Source: Halobacteriales archaeon QS_8_69_26 (GTDB taxonomy: Archaea; Halobacteriota; Halobacteria; Halobacteriales; SW-7-71-33). Taken from it: a stretch of 50,451 nucleotides of DNA. The stretch spans positions 1 through 50,451 of the forward strand of contig PXRX01000005.1 in the NCBI GenBank assembly GCA_003023195.1, written 5' to 3'. The notes beneath the pieces were generated by a model. It was not told where the DNA came from. It ran no database searches and saw only the letters and a list, made by a program, of their open reading frames with translations. Numbering within the stretch: position 1 is the stretch's first letter; each line of letters begins with the position of its first letter. Below, in pieces: positions 33,155 through 41,808 of the stretch. Position numbers and translations under genes: made by a program.

Positions 33155-34182
33155 GTGGCGGGATCCCACTCCAGTTCGACCGCGACCCACGAGGGCCGCC
33201 AGGGGTGGGTAACCAGACCGCTCCTGACGCTCTGTCTGGCCTCCGGAGCGGTGACGGCGCTGGCCGGGATCGTCCAGGTGAGCAACGGCGTCTTCTCGAT
33301 GACGGTGCTGGACGCGTGGGCCGCCCTCGCCGATCCCGACGTGGTCTTCGACCCCCAGGTGTGGAACGCCTTCCTGCTGGGCGGGGAGTTGCCCGAGATG
33401 GGCCGCGAGACGCTGGTCGTCTGGAACATCCGCCTGCCGCGGGTGCTCGTCGCCGTCATCGCCGGCGCGACGCTGGCGGTTTCGGGGGCTATCTTCCAGG
33501 CGGTGACCCGCAACGAACTGGCGAGCCCCTTCGTACTGGGAGTGAGTTCCGGGGCCGGGTTCGCGGTGTTGCTGTCGCTGGTCCTGTTCAGCGGACTGAC
33601 CGCCTACCTCCCGCTGATCGCCGCCCTGAGCGGGACCCTGGCGTTCCTGCTGGTGTACGCGACCGCCTGGCACGGCGGAACGAGCCCGGTCCGACTGGTC
33701 CTCGCGGGCGTCGTCGTCAACATGATATTCTACTCGCTCCAGCAGGGGATGTTCTCCATCGCGGGCGACCTGGCGGTGGTGCAATCGGCCATCGAGTGGA
33801 CGACCGGGTCGCTCACGAACACCGGCTGGGAGGAGGTCCGCATGGCCCTCCTTCCGGCCGTCGTCGCGCTGGTGCTGGCCGTCGCCGGTGCCCGCCAGCT
33901 CAACGTCCTCGTCCTGGGCGAGCGAACCGCCCAGTCGCTCGGGATGCGCGTGGAAGGCGCCCGCTCCTGCTGTCGGGCGTGGCGATAGTGGTCGGGAGCG
34001 ACTACCGCCGGATCGTCGTGGGCTGTCTGTTCGCCGGTCCGGCGCTCATGGTCGCGGCCGACGCAGGGGCGCGGTTGGCGCTCGACGGGATCCAGGTCCC
34101 GGTCGGCGTCGTCACCGGCGTCGTCGGGGGACCGTACTTCCTCTCCCTGATGCGGCGGCGGCGAAGCATGGGTGAACTCTGA
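33155..34182 (+). pseudogene. FecCD/BtuC-type ABC transporter permease, frameshifted with internal deletion
   Basis: The first frame (33155-33988) gives 277 residues of a normal iron-siderophore or cobalamin permease: multiple TM segments, the RLPRVLVAVIAGATLAVSG motif and GTSPVRLVLAGVVVNMI. At GMRVEGAR (about 33960) the frame is lost and ends in a stop at 33988. The correct sequence resumes in another frame as LLLSGVAIVVGSDYRRIVVG and runs to 34182. Between LLLSGVAI and VVGSDYRR roughly 27-30 residues are missing, including the conserved GFVGLVVPH-type segment. Both defects together make a functional product unlikely. Upstream is an intact iron operator; no substrate-binding protein gene is adjacent. 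Confidence 0.85.
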
Positions 34183-34403
34183 TGGCGGGGACGGACGAAC
34201 GTGAACGGGAGCCAGTCACCGACGCCGACGGGACGCCCGTCGAGAGCGCACTCGTCGCCGAGGACCTCGCGCTCAGTTACCCCACTAGCGAGGGAACCGT
34301 CGTCGACTGTGCCCGCCTCGACGTCCCGTCGGATCCGGCACCGTTCCTCCTCCCGGGCCTGTTCCTCGCGGCCGCGCTTGTCGTCCGGCATACCCGCGAC
34401 TAG
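34182..34403 (+). pseudogene. Remnant of the partner ABC ATPase, cut before Walker A
   Basis: The 73-residue frame starts at the permease stop, as expected for the operon's ATPase. The first 48 residues look like the start of a FecE/BtuD ATPase (ALVAEDLALSYPTSEGTVV, then DCARLDVP). Where Walker A should follow, it jumps to SDPAPFLLPGLFLAAALVV and a short basic tail. The P-loop and everything after it are absent, so a deletion has joined the start to unrelated sequence. Confidence 0.7.
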
Positions 34404-34621
34404 GCGCGCGAGACGGATAACCTGTTGGTCGATCGTGAAGGATCGGCGTTCCAACGTCGTCGACCCAGCTCGACCGCCCGATACCGCGGAGGTGGCCGCT
34501 CGTCCTCCCGGCTCCCGGATCCCCGGTGTCGCGACTGATCGACTTTTACGTCCGGAGCCCCCACGTATCCAGTGAGTGGCCGCCCGGTAGCGGACCGGTG
34601 GCACGCGAGGACCCGACACGC

Positions 34622-35641
34622 ATGACAGAACACGAGCGATCGACGGGGTTCGGGGACGTCACGGAGGCGGACCTCCGGGAGGTCTTCGAGGCCGAGGACT
34701 ACGTGGCCGACGAGGGGATCGTGACGACCGTCCTGTTGGCACTGCGACTGGGCAAGCCCCTGCTGATCGAGGGGCAACCCGGGGCCGGCAAGACGGAACT
34801 GGCGAAGGTGCTGGCCGGCGGGTTCGACACCGAGTTGATCCGCCTGCAGTGCTACGAGGGACTGGCGGCCGAGAACGCACTCTACGAGTGGAACTACACG
34901 AAACAGCTCCTGTCGGTCCAGGCCGGCGAGGACGGCGTCGGCGACGGGGAGTCGGTCTTCGACGAGGAGTACCTCTTCGAGCGACCGCTGTTGCGTGCGC
35001 TCGGGCGGGAGGGCGATGACGACGGGACCGGCGACGCGGGATCGGCCGGCGACGGGACGGACCCCGAGACGGCGGGCCGACCCCCCGTCCTCCTGATCGA
35101 CGAGGTGGACCGGGCCGACGAGGAGTTCGAGGCCCTCCTGCTGGAGGTGCTGTCGGACTTCCAGGTGTCGGTGCCCGAACTCGGGACCGTGCGGGCCGAG
35201 ACCCCGCCGGTGGTCGTCATCACCTCGAACCGCACCCGCGGGCTGAGCGACGCGCTGAAGCGGCGGTGTCTCTACCTGCACGTCGAACCGCCCTCCTTCG
35301 AGAAGGAGCGGGCGATCCTCGAACGGAAGGTGCCCGAACTCGACGGCGCGGTGGCCGCGGAGATCTGTGGCGCGGTCCAGCGCCTGCGCGAGGAGCCGTT
35401 CCTCAAGCAACCCGGGGCCGCGGAGACGATAGACTGGGCGCGCGCGGTGGCACAGCTACGCCACGACGGCGAACCGGACTCGCTGTCGGCGACCGAGGTG
35501 CGAACCACGCTGGGCTGTCTCCTCAAGGAAGTCGAGGACGTCCAGCGGGTCGACGACGACCTGCTCTCGGCACTGCTGGAGTCGGCCGAACAGGCGCGCC
35601 ACGCCGTCGAGGAGAGCGAGGAAGCCGAGGCGGAGGGATAG
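34622..35641 (+). CDS. MoxR/CoxD-type AAA+ ATPase
   Basis: A 339-residue AAA+ ATPase. Walker A is GQPGAGKT at 51-58, Walker B is LLIDEVDRAD after an acidic insert (GEGDDDGTGDAGSAGDGTD-like, about 135-155), and sensor 1 lies in VVITSNRTRGLSDALKRRC. In CO dehydrogenase and related systems CoxD remodels the molybdenum-copper enzyme. The next gene starts 1 bp after its stop, and XdhC follows, so the three form an operon for molybdo-enzyme maturation. ATG 34622 was chosen because similarity starts there. Confidence 0.9.
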   Translation: MTEHERSTGFGDVTEADLREVFEAEDYVADEGIVTTVLLALRLGKPLLIEGQPGAGKTELAKVLAGGFDTELIRLQCYEGLAAENALYEWNYTKQLLSVQAGEDGVGDGESVFDEEYLFERPLLRALGREGDDDGTGDAGSAGDGTDPETAGRPPVLLIDEVDRADEEFEALLLEVLSDFQVSVPELGTVRAETPPVVVITSNRTRGLSDALKRRCLYLHVEPPSFEKERAILERKVPELDGAVAAEICGAVQRLREEPFLKQPGAAETIDWARAVAQLRHDGEPDSLSATEVRTTLGCLLKEVEDVQRVDDDLLSALLESAEQARHAVEESEEAEAEG

Positions 35642-35642
35642 C

Positions 35643-37190
35643 ATGGTCCCGGACCACGACGGTACAGGCGAGGAACCAGGGCCGCGATCCCGCGAGGGGA
35701 CCGGCGAGCGACCGGAGCAGCGATCCGGCGAGGAGACTGGCGAGCGACCGGAGCGGCGATCCCCGGGTGAGAGCAGTGGATCGGGCCCCGCCGCGTTCGA
35801 CGCGGGATCGCCCGGCGAAGTCCCGGACTTCGTGGCCGCGCGGGACCACGTCCGGTCGGAGCTGGTGCGGTTCGCCCGTGCCCTCCGGAGGGCGGGCGCG
35901 GCGGTCCCCGCCAACGCCGCGACCGAGGCCGCCCGCGCGCTGGTCGAGACCGGTTTCGAGGAGGACCGGGCCCGCCCGGCGCTCCGGGCGACGCTGGTGA
36001 CTCGCCGGGAGGACCTCGCGACGTTCGAGCGGGCGTTCCCCGAGTTCTGGCGCCGGCTGACCGCGGGGCTGGACGCCACGGGACCCGCGGATCGACCGGG
36101 ACCGGACGCCCCCGACGGGGGACTGGCACCGCTCGGCGGCGACCCCCCGGCGGGCGAAGCGCCCGACCCGGGCGACGCGAGTGACGACGGGGACGGCGAA
36201 GCGGAGGCGACGATCAGCAGGCTCTCCGATCCCGGCGAGGTCGGCGGCGTCGAGGACGGCGAGGACGAGGAGGCGACGGCGTCGGTCTACAGCAGGTCGG
36301 GTCGGCGGACCGCGCTGTCGGTGCCGCCCTCCGCCCTGCGGTTCGGCGAGGGCGACCTTGCGGGCCCGATGCGGGAACTCACCCGGGCGCTGTCCGGTCT
36401 CCAGGGCCGGCGCTGGGTCGGCGGCGAGGGGCCGGAACTCGATCCCCGGAAGGCGCTCCGGGAGAGCTTCGGGACCGGCGGGACCGTGCTGAACGTGCCC
36501 CGGCGGGCCCGCGCCGAGAGCGACGTCCGGGCGCTGTTGCTGGTCGACGTGAGCCAGTCGGTGCTGGACACCCTGGACCGGGGCTTCCTCCTGCGCTTCC
36601 TCCACCGGGCGCGGGCGGCCTGGCGCGCCCCCCGGGTGTTCTTCTTCGACGAGGAAGTCCGCGAGGTGACCGACGAGTTCGACGCCCCCACCGTCGGCCG
36701 GGCCGTCGCGGCGCTCGAACGGGCCGAGGCCGAGTGGGGCGGCGGCACGCGGATCGGATCGGCGGTGCGGACGGTCACCGACACGCCGGGCGCGGTCGAC
36801 CGGGTAACCGTGGTGTTCGTGGTCAGCGACGGCCTGGAGGTGGGCGACGTGGCCGACCTCGAACGCGGGATGGCGGACCTCTCCCGGCGGGCGGCGGCGG
36901 TACTGTGGTGCAACCCGCTGGCCGCGTCCCCGGAGTACGAACCCGCCTGCCGGGGGATGGAGGCGGCCCTGCCGTACGTCGACGGCCTGTTCTCGTTCGC
37001 GGGGCCGGACGACGTCGCGGAGATGGCCCGACAGCTCCGGCTTCGCGGACCGGGCGGGAGCGTGGGCTACGAGTACGACCCCCGGCGCGACCGGGACGGG
37101 AGGTCGAGCGGTACGGCCCCCGGGTCCGCGGACGGATCGACCCCTGGGCCGGTGGACACGGACTCACCAATGGAGGTTGACAACGCATGA
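35643..37190 (+). CDS. CoxE-like von Willebrand factor A domain protein
   Basis: A 515-residue protein. An N-terminal repetitive Gly/Glu/Arg stretch (about 5-45) gives way to a helical region, then a Gly/Asp-rich linker (about 145-205). The C-terminal VWA domain has the metal-binding motif DVSQS (about residue 303) and a later SDG. CoxE partners the MoxR ATPase in activating molybdenum hydroxylases. It starts 1 bp after coxD-like and overlaps the XdhC gene by 4 bp. Confidence 0.87.
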   Translation: MVPDHDGTGEEPGPRSREGTGERPEQRSGEETGERPERRSPGESSGSGPAAFDAGSPGEVPDFVAARDHVRSELVRFARALRRAGAAVPANAATEAARALVETGFEEDRARPALRATLVTRREDLATFERAFPEFWRRLTAGLDATGPADRPGPDAPDGGLAPLGGDPPAGEAPDPGDASDDGDGEAEATISRLSDPGEVGGVEDGEDEEATASVYSRSGRRTALSVPPSALRFGEGDLAGPMRELTRALSGLQGRRWVGGEGPELDPRKALRESFGTGGTVLNVPRRARAESDVRALLLVDVSQSVLDTLDRGFLLRFLHRARAAWRAPRVFFFDEEVREVTDEFDAPTVGRAVAALERAEAEWGGGTRIGSAVRTVTDTPGAVDRVTVVFVVSDGLEVGDVADLERGMADLSRRAAAVLWCNPLAASPEYEPACRGMEAALPYVDGLFSFAGPDDVAEMARQLRLRGPGGSVGYEYDPRRDRDGRSSGTAPGSADGSTPGPVDTDSPMEVDNA

Positions 37191-38347
37191 GCGCAAGCGA
37201 GTGGAGCGTACCCGAATCGGACGTCATGGCCGGCGCCCTCGAACTCTTGGGGGAGGGCCGAGAGGCGGTGCTGGCGACGGTCGTGGACATCGAGGGCAGC
37301 GCCTACCGGCGCCCCGGCGCGAAGATGGTCATCACCGCCGACGGCGACGGCGTGGGATCCATCACGGCGGGGTGCCTGGAGGACGAGGTGGTCGCCATCG
37401 CGGCCGAGGTCCGCGACTCCGGCGAGCCACGCCTGGAGACCTACGACCTGATGGAGGACGACGACGTCTGGGGCCTCGGCGTCGGTTGCAACGGCATCAT
37501 CGACATCCTGCTGGAACCGCTCGACGAGAGCCTGCGCCCCGCCCTCGAGGCGTACGAGGCCGGCGACCCCATCGGGGCCGTCACCGTCCTCTCGGGCGAC
37601 GGCGAGGGGAGCAGGGCCCACTACCGGCCGGGATCCGGCTTCGAGGCCCCACCCGGAGCCGACCCGCTGCCGGACCGGGTAGCCGACGCCGTCGAGGACG
37701 TGACCCGGGAACTCGTCGGCCGCGGCAAGGCCGACACCGTCGAGGTGGAGACCGGCGAGGGGACCGCCACGGTGTTCGTCGACGGGATCGCACCCCCGCC
37801 GGAACTCGTCGTCTGTGGCACGGGCCACGACGTCGGCCCCGTCGTCGAACTCGCCAAGCGCGCGGACTTCCGGGTGACCGTCGTCGGGTTCCGGGGTGCC
37901 AACGCCACGCCCGAACGGTTCCCGGAGGCCGACGACGTTATCGCCACTTCGCCCGCACAGATCGCCGAGGCCTACGAGCGAGGGTTCGACGATGACACCT
38001 ACGCCGCCGTGATGACCCACAACTTCGTCGACGACCGGATCGCCGTCGACGAACTCCTCGGGACGGACGCCCCCTACGTCGGCCTGATGGGGCCACGAGA
38101 GCGCTTCGAGGAGATGCTGGAGGACTTCGAGGACGAGGGCCGGACGTTCAGGGACGAGGAACTCGACCGTGTCTACACCCCTGCCGGTCTCGACCTTGGC
38201 GGCGGCGCACCCTACCAGATCGCACTCTCCATCGTCGCCGAGGCCCTGGCGGTCCACAACGACCGGGACCCGCGCCACCTCAAGGAGCGGGAAGGACCGA
38301 TCCACGAGCGCCTGGATCTGGACGAAACCGTCCCGGCGCAGGACTGA
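37187..38347 (+). CDS. XdhC/CoxI-family molybdenum cofactor maturation protein
   Basis: A 386-residue protein. The N-terminal XdhC/CoxI domain has GSAYRRPGAKMVI, then GSITAGCLEDEV with the conserved Cys. The C-terminal Rossmann domain begins ELVVCGTGHDVGPV. XdhC binds molybdenum cofactor and promotes its sulfuration before insertion into xanthine-dehydrogenase-type enzymes. Its start overlaps the CoxE-like gene's stop (ATGA), so translation is coupled. Confidence 0.9.
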   Translation: MSASEWSVPESDVMAGALELLGEGREAVLATVVDIEGSAYRRPGAKMVITADGDGVGSITAGCLEDEVVAIAAEVRDSGEPRLETYDLMEDDDVWGLGVGCNGIIDILLEPLDESLRPALEAYEAGDPIGAVTVLSGDGEGSRAHYRPGSGFEAPPGADPLPDRVADAVEDVTRELVGRGKADTVEVETGEGTATVFVDGIAPPPELVVCGTGHDVGPVVELAKRADFRVTVVGFRGANATPERFPEADDVIATSPAQIAEAYERGFDDDTYAAVMTHNFVDDRIAVDELLGTDAPYVGLMGPRERFEEMLEDFEDEGRTFRDEELDRVYTPAGLDLGGGAPYQIALSIVAEALAVHNDRDPRHLKEREGPIHERLDLDETVPAQD

Positions 38348-38379
38348 CCGGTTCCCACCGTCGGACGGTCGACGCCTCC

Positions 38380-39216
38380 TCACTCACCCGCCGGCGCTTC
38401 CGCGTCCGCGATCCCCACCTCGTCCCCCACTTCGAGGGTACCGTCGCGCTGGTCCTCGGGAATCCGCGCCGCCGCCATGAGGCTGAAGAAGTTCCCGTCC
38501 AGGTCCGCAGGGTCGGTCCACTCCGCCAGCGTCTCCTCGCGCTTCCGGACGAACGTCTCCCGGAACCCCTCGTACTCCTCGCCGGTGTGGGGGTCCCGGG
38601 TCGGGACGACACACCTTGGGACCACCTCCACGCCCTCCATGGTCACGTCGCCGACCCGCAAACGGCGGCCGCCGCCCGCGAACAGCCGTTCCTCCCAGAA
38701 CGGGGGGACGCCCTCGACGACGAGGTTCGGTCTGAGCCGGAACGCCATCTCCCGCGGTCCGATCCCGTCGTACCAGGAGGCGGCCTCCCGGAGGGTGGCC
38801 TCGGCGATGACCGTCGGCCCGGTCTTGCTCCCGTCGCCGTAGACCGCCCGGTCGGTGAGGGCACCGCCCTGTCCGGCAACGAGTTCGACGTCGATCCCCA
38901 GGTGTTCCGATAGCCACGCCTCCAGTTCCGTCCGGTCACTGTCGAGGCGGAACTCGCGGGGCCCACCGGTCGAGGATGCCCCCGTCCCGTCGCCCTCCCA
39001 GCGAAGCGTGACCCGGTTCCCGTCGAGGTCGGCGTCGGCCCGGATCCGGTGGACTTTCGCCGTGCGCTTGCCGTTGACGTAGTTCCCCGACCCGTCGACC
39101 ACGGCGTAGACCCGGTCGCCCGCCAGGCCGCCGACGTCGGTTATCCCGACCCGGTCCCGGTCGGCGGGGTCCAGCGACTTGATTGGGTGGACGGCGATCC
39201 GCGAGAGCGTTGGCAT
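38380..39216 (-). CDS. MOSC domain protein
   Basis: A 278-residue protein with the N-terminal beta-barrel (HPIKSLDP, then DRVYAVVDGSGNYVNGK) and a MOSC domain. The MOSC Cys is in EVVPRCVVPTRDP, and the domain includes FRLRPNLVVEG and GNFFSLMAAARI. MOSC proteins move sulfur or metal-bound sulfur, as in molybdenum cofactor sulfurase or YcbX. It is convergent with the XdhC gene 32 bp away, which fits a molybdo-enzyme maturation neighbourhood. Confidence 0.88.
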   Translation of the reverse strand: MPTLSRIAVHPIKSLDPADRDRVGITDVGGLAGDRVYAVVDGSGNYVNGKRTAKVHRIRADADLDGNRVTLRWEGDGTGASSTGGPREFRLDSDRTELEAWLSEHLGIDVELVAGQGGALTDRAVYGDGSKTGPTVIAEATLREAASWYDGIGPREMAFRLRPNLVVEGVPPFWEERLFAGGGRRLRVGDVTMEGVEVVPRCVVPTRDPHTGEEYEGFRETFVRKREETLAEWTDPADLDGNFFSLMAAARIPEDQRDGTLEVGDEVGIADAEAPAGE

Positions 39217-39402
39217 TGGCCTCAGTTGTCGAGGGCCTCAAATGACGCTTGTGAACCGGATCGGCAACGGGGATCGGACCGGCACGAGAAATCGGAACCG
39301 TGCTTTCCCGCGATCAACCGGAGTTACTCCCGGTGGTATCGGGGGAGATCCGGGTCCAGGAGCCTCCCCCTTCTGGTCGCCGACCGTCCACCGTCGACTA
39401 CG

Positions 39403-39642
39403 ATGATAGAGACAGAGCCGATCGCGACCGTACAGTTCGCCACGGAGACGGCGACCGTACTCGCCCAAGGGCCGCCCTCCGGCCTCCCCGAGGCAGTACC
39501 CGACTTCGTCGGGGAGGTGCTGGGCGGGATCCGGTCGTTCCTCGAAGGGACGGTCGAGTTCCCGGGTGGCCTGGTCAGGGACCTGACGCCCGGCGGGCCC
39601 GAGTCCGCGCCCGGCGGACCCGGGAACGCGTCCGGCCGGTGA
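39403..39642 (+). CDS. Small hypothetical protein (79 aa)
   Basis: A 79-residue frame from ATG 39403: IETEPIATVQFATETATVLAQGPPSGLPEAVPDFV, a hydrophobic-rich helix to about 60, then a Gly/Pro-rich end. Codon use is haloarchaeal. It lies in the gap between MOSC and acetyl-CoA synthetase genes and ends 11 bp from the latter's stop. No family recognised. Confidence 0.45.
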   Translation: MIETEPIATVQFATETATVLAQGPPSGLPEAVPDFVGEVLGGIRSFLEGTVEFPGGLVRDLTPGGPESAPGGPGNASGR

Positions 39643-39653
39643 CCGGTGACGGC

Positions 39654-41657
39654 TCAGTCCCCGTGGACCAGGTCGCGGATCTGCTCGGGGACCGACGGGT
39701 CACGGAGCGTGGTGGTGTCCCCGAGGTCCTGGTCGTTGGAGATGTCCTCCAGGAGGCGGCGCATGATCTTCCCGGAGCGGGTCTTGGGAAGGTCGTCGAC
39801 GAAGACGACGTTCGCCGGGCGGGCGAACTTCCCGATTTCCTCCTCGACGGCCCGGACGATGCCGTTGCGGACCGCCTCCGAGGGTTCGATCCCCTCCCGG
39901 AGTACGACGTAGACGTCGGGCACCTCGCCCTTCTCGGCGTCCTCGCGGGCGGCGACGGCGGCCTCGGCGACCTCCTCGACCTCCGCCACGGCGCTCTCGA
40001 GTTCCATCGTCCCCAGGCGGTGCCCCGCGACGTTCATCACGTCGTCCAGGCGGCCGAGGATCCGGAAGTAGCCGTCCCGCTCGTGGACCGCGCCGTCGCC
40101 GGCCTTGTACACCCAGTCGGCCATGTCGTCGCTGTTGGTGTCGGAGAAGTCCCGCCAGTACTCGTCGACGAACCGCTCGTCGTCGCCGTAGACCGTCTGG
40201 AGCATCCCGGGCCAGGGCTTCTCGATGACGAGGTTGCCGGCCTTCCCCGAGGCCGCTTCGACGGGGTTCCCGTTGTCGTCGTAGATCGCGGGCTGGATCC
40301 CGGGGCACGGCTTGCCCGCGCTGCCGGGCTTCATGTCGTCCAGTGCCGGCAGGTTGGTGATGAGGTGGCCGCCGGTTTCGGTCTGCCACCAGGTGTCGAC
40401 GATGACCGCGTCCTCGCCGCCGATGTACTTGTAGTACCACAGCCACGCCTCGGGCTGGATCGGTTCGCCCACCGTGGTCATGTGCCGGAAGTCGAAGTCG
40501 TACTCCTCGGGGTACTCGGGGCCCCACTTCATGAACATCCGGACAGCCGTGGGCGAGGTGTGGAAGATGTCGACGTCGTACTTCTCGGCTATCTCCCAGA
40601 TCCGGCCCTTGTGGGGATGGTCCGGCGCGCCCTCGTACATGACCGACGTCGTTCCGAGGGCGAGGGGCCCGTAGACGATGTAGGAGTGGCCGGTGATCCA
40701 CCCGATGTCCGCGGCACACCAGTAGGTGTCCTCCGGCTTGATGTCCAGTACGTACTTCGAGGTGCCGGTGACGTAGGAGAGGTACCCGCCGGTGCGGTGC
40801 TGGCATCCCTTTGGCTGGCCCGTCGTCCCGGAGGTGTACATCAGGAAGAGGGGATCCTCGGCGTTCCTGGTCACGGGGTCGACCCGGGCGCGGTCGTGGT
40901 CCGCCTTCAGGTCGGTCACCAGGACGTCCCGGTCCTCGACGACGTCCACGTCGTCGTGCAGGTCGCCCTCGTGGCGCTCCCACACGAGGACGGTGTCCAC
41001 GTCGGTGTCGGCCTCCTCGACGGCCTGGTCGGCCTTCTGCTTGTGGTTGAGGAGCTCCCCGCGGCGGTAGTAGCCGTCGATGGTGACCACCACGTCGGAG
41101 TCGGCGTCGTCGATGCGCTGGGCGAGTGCGCTCGCCGAAAAGCCGGCGAACACCTCCGAGTGCGGGGCACCGATCCGTGCACACGCCAGCATCGTGATGG
41201 GCAGGGCCGGCACCATCGGGAGGTGCAGCGTTACGACGTCGTCCTCCTCGACGCCCATCGTCCGGAGGGCGGCGGCCATGCGGTTGACCTCGCGGTAGAG
41301 GTCCTGGTAGGTCAGGTGCGAGCGGTCGCCGCCCTCCCCCTCCCACAGGAGCGCGACCTGATTCTTGCGCTCGTCGAGGTGCCGGTCGACGCAGTTGTAG
41401 CAGGCGTTCAACTCGCCCCCGACGAACCACTCGTAGAAGGGCGGGTTCGAGGCGTCCAGCGTCTCGTCCCACCGGGACTCCCAGTCCAGCAGTTCCGCGT
41501 ACTCCTCGAACCCGTGGGGCCACTCGTCCCCGAACCGGTCGTGGATCGCGGGATCCGAGACGTTCGCCTGCCCGACGAACTTCGCCGGCGGTCGGAAGTA
41601 TTCCTGTTCGGAGAGCCGTGCCTCGATTTCCCCCTCGAACTCGACGTCGTCGCTCAT
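39654..41657 (-). CDS. acs: Acetyl-CoA synthetase (AMP-forming)
   Basis: A 667-residue ligase that activates acetate to acetyl-CoA through acetyl-AMP. The AMP-binding signature YTSGTTGQPKG, the DTWWQTETGGH motif, YGDDERFVDEYW and GRLDDVMNVAGHRLGTMELESA are all present. The catalytic lysine sits in TRSGKIMRRLLE near the C-terminus, a site commonly acetylated. ATG 41657 was preferred to GTG 41672. The gene's upstream region runs into the putative attachment site of the integrated element, so its original promoter context may have changed. Confidence 0.95.
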   Translation of the reverse strand: MSDDVEFEGEIEARLSEQEYFRPPAKFVGQANVSDPAIHDRFGDEWPHGFEEYAELLDWESRWDETLDASNPPFYEWFVGGELNACYNCVDRHLDERKNQVALLWEGEGGDRSHLTYQDLYREVNRMAAALRTMGVEEDDVVTLHLPMVPALPITMLACARIGAPHSEVFAGFSASALAQRIDDADSDVVVTIDGYYRRGELLNHKQKADQAVEEADTDVDTVLVWERHEGDLHDDVDVVEDRDVLVTDLKADHDRARVDPVTRNAEDPLFLMYTSGTTGQPKGCQHRTGGYLSYVTGTSKYVLDIKPEDTYWCAADIGWITGHSYIVYGPLALGTTSVMYEGAPDHPHKGRIWEIAEKYDVDIFHTSPTAVRMFMKWGPEYPEEYDFDFRHMTTVGEPIQPEAWLWYYKYIGGEDAVIVDTWWQTETGGHLITNLPALDDMKPGSAGKPCPGIQPAIYDDNGNPVEAASGKAGNLVIEKPWPGMLQTVYGDDERFVDEYWRDFSDTNSDDMADWVYKAGDGAVHERDGYFRILGRLDDVMNVAGHRLGTMELESAVAEVEEVAEAAVAAREDAEKGEVPDVYVVLREGIEPSEAVRNGIVRAVEEEIGKFARPANVVFVDDLPKTRSGKIMRRLLEDISNDQDLGDTTTLRDPSVPEQIRDLVHGD

Positions 41658-41765
41658 GCTAGGATCCCTCACACAAAACTTGCGACGCCGCTCTCCAAAG
41701 TAGTAACGCTCCTGGCGGGTGGTAGGTCACGTGGACGGATCCTTCGAGAAGACGGCGATCCGTTA

Positions 41766-41780
41766 TGGACTCGCCGGGAT
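41766..41780 (-). other. Putative attachment site: tRNA-Ala 3'-end-like core
   Basis: Read on the minus strand, ATCCCGGCGAGTCCA equals, to my recollection, the T-stem-to-acceptor end of haloarchaeal tRNA-Ala. It sits 29 bp beyond the integrase stop and points towards acs. The T loop and everything 5' of it do not match a tRNA, as expected when only the core is left and the whole tRNA is at the other end. No second copy lies in the window. Confidence 0.55.
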
Positions 41781-41808
41781 GGTGAAACCCCGGAATCGCT
41801 GCTCTGGG

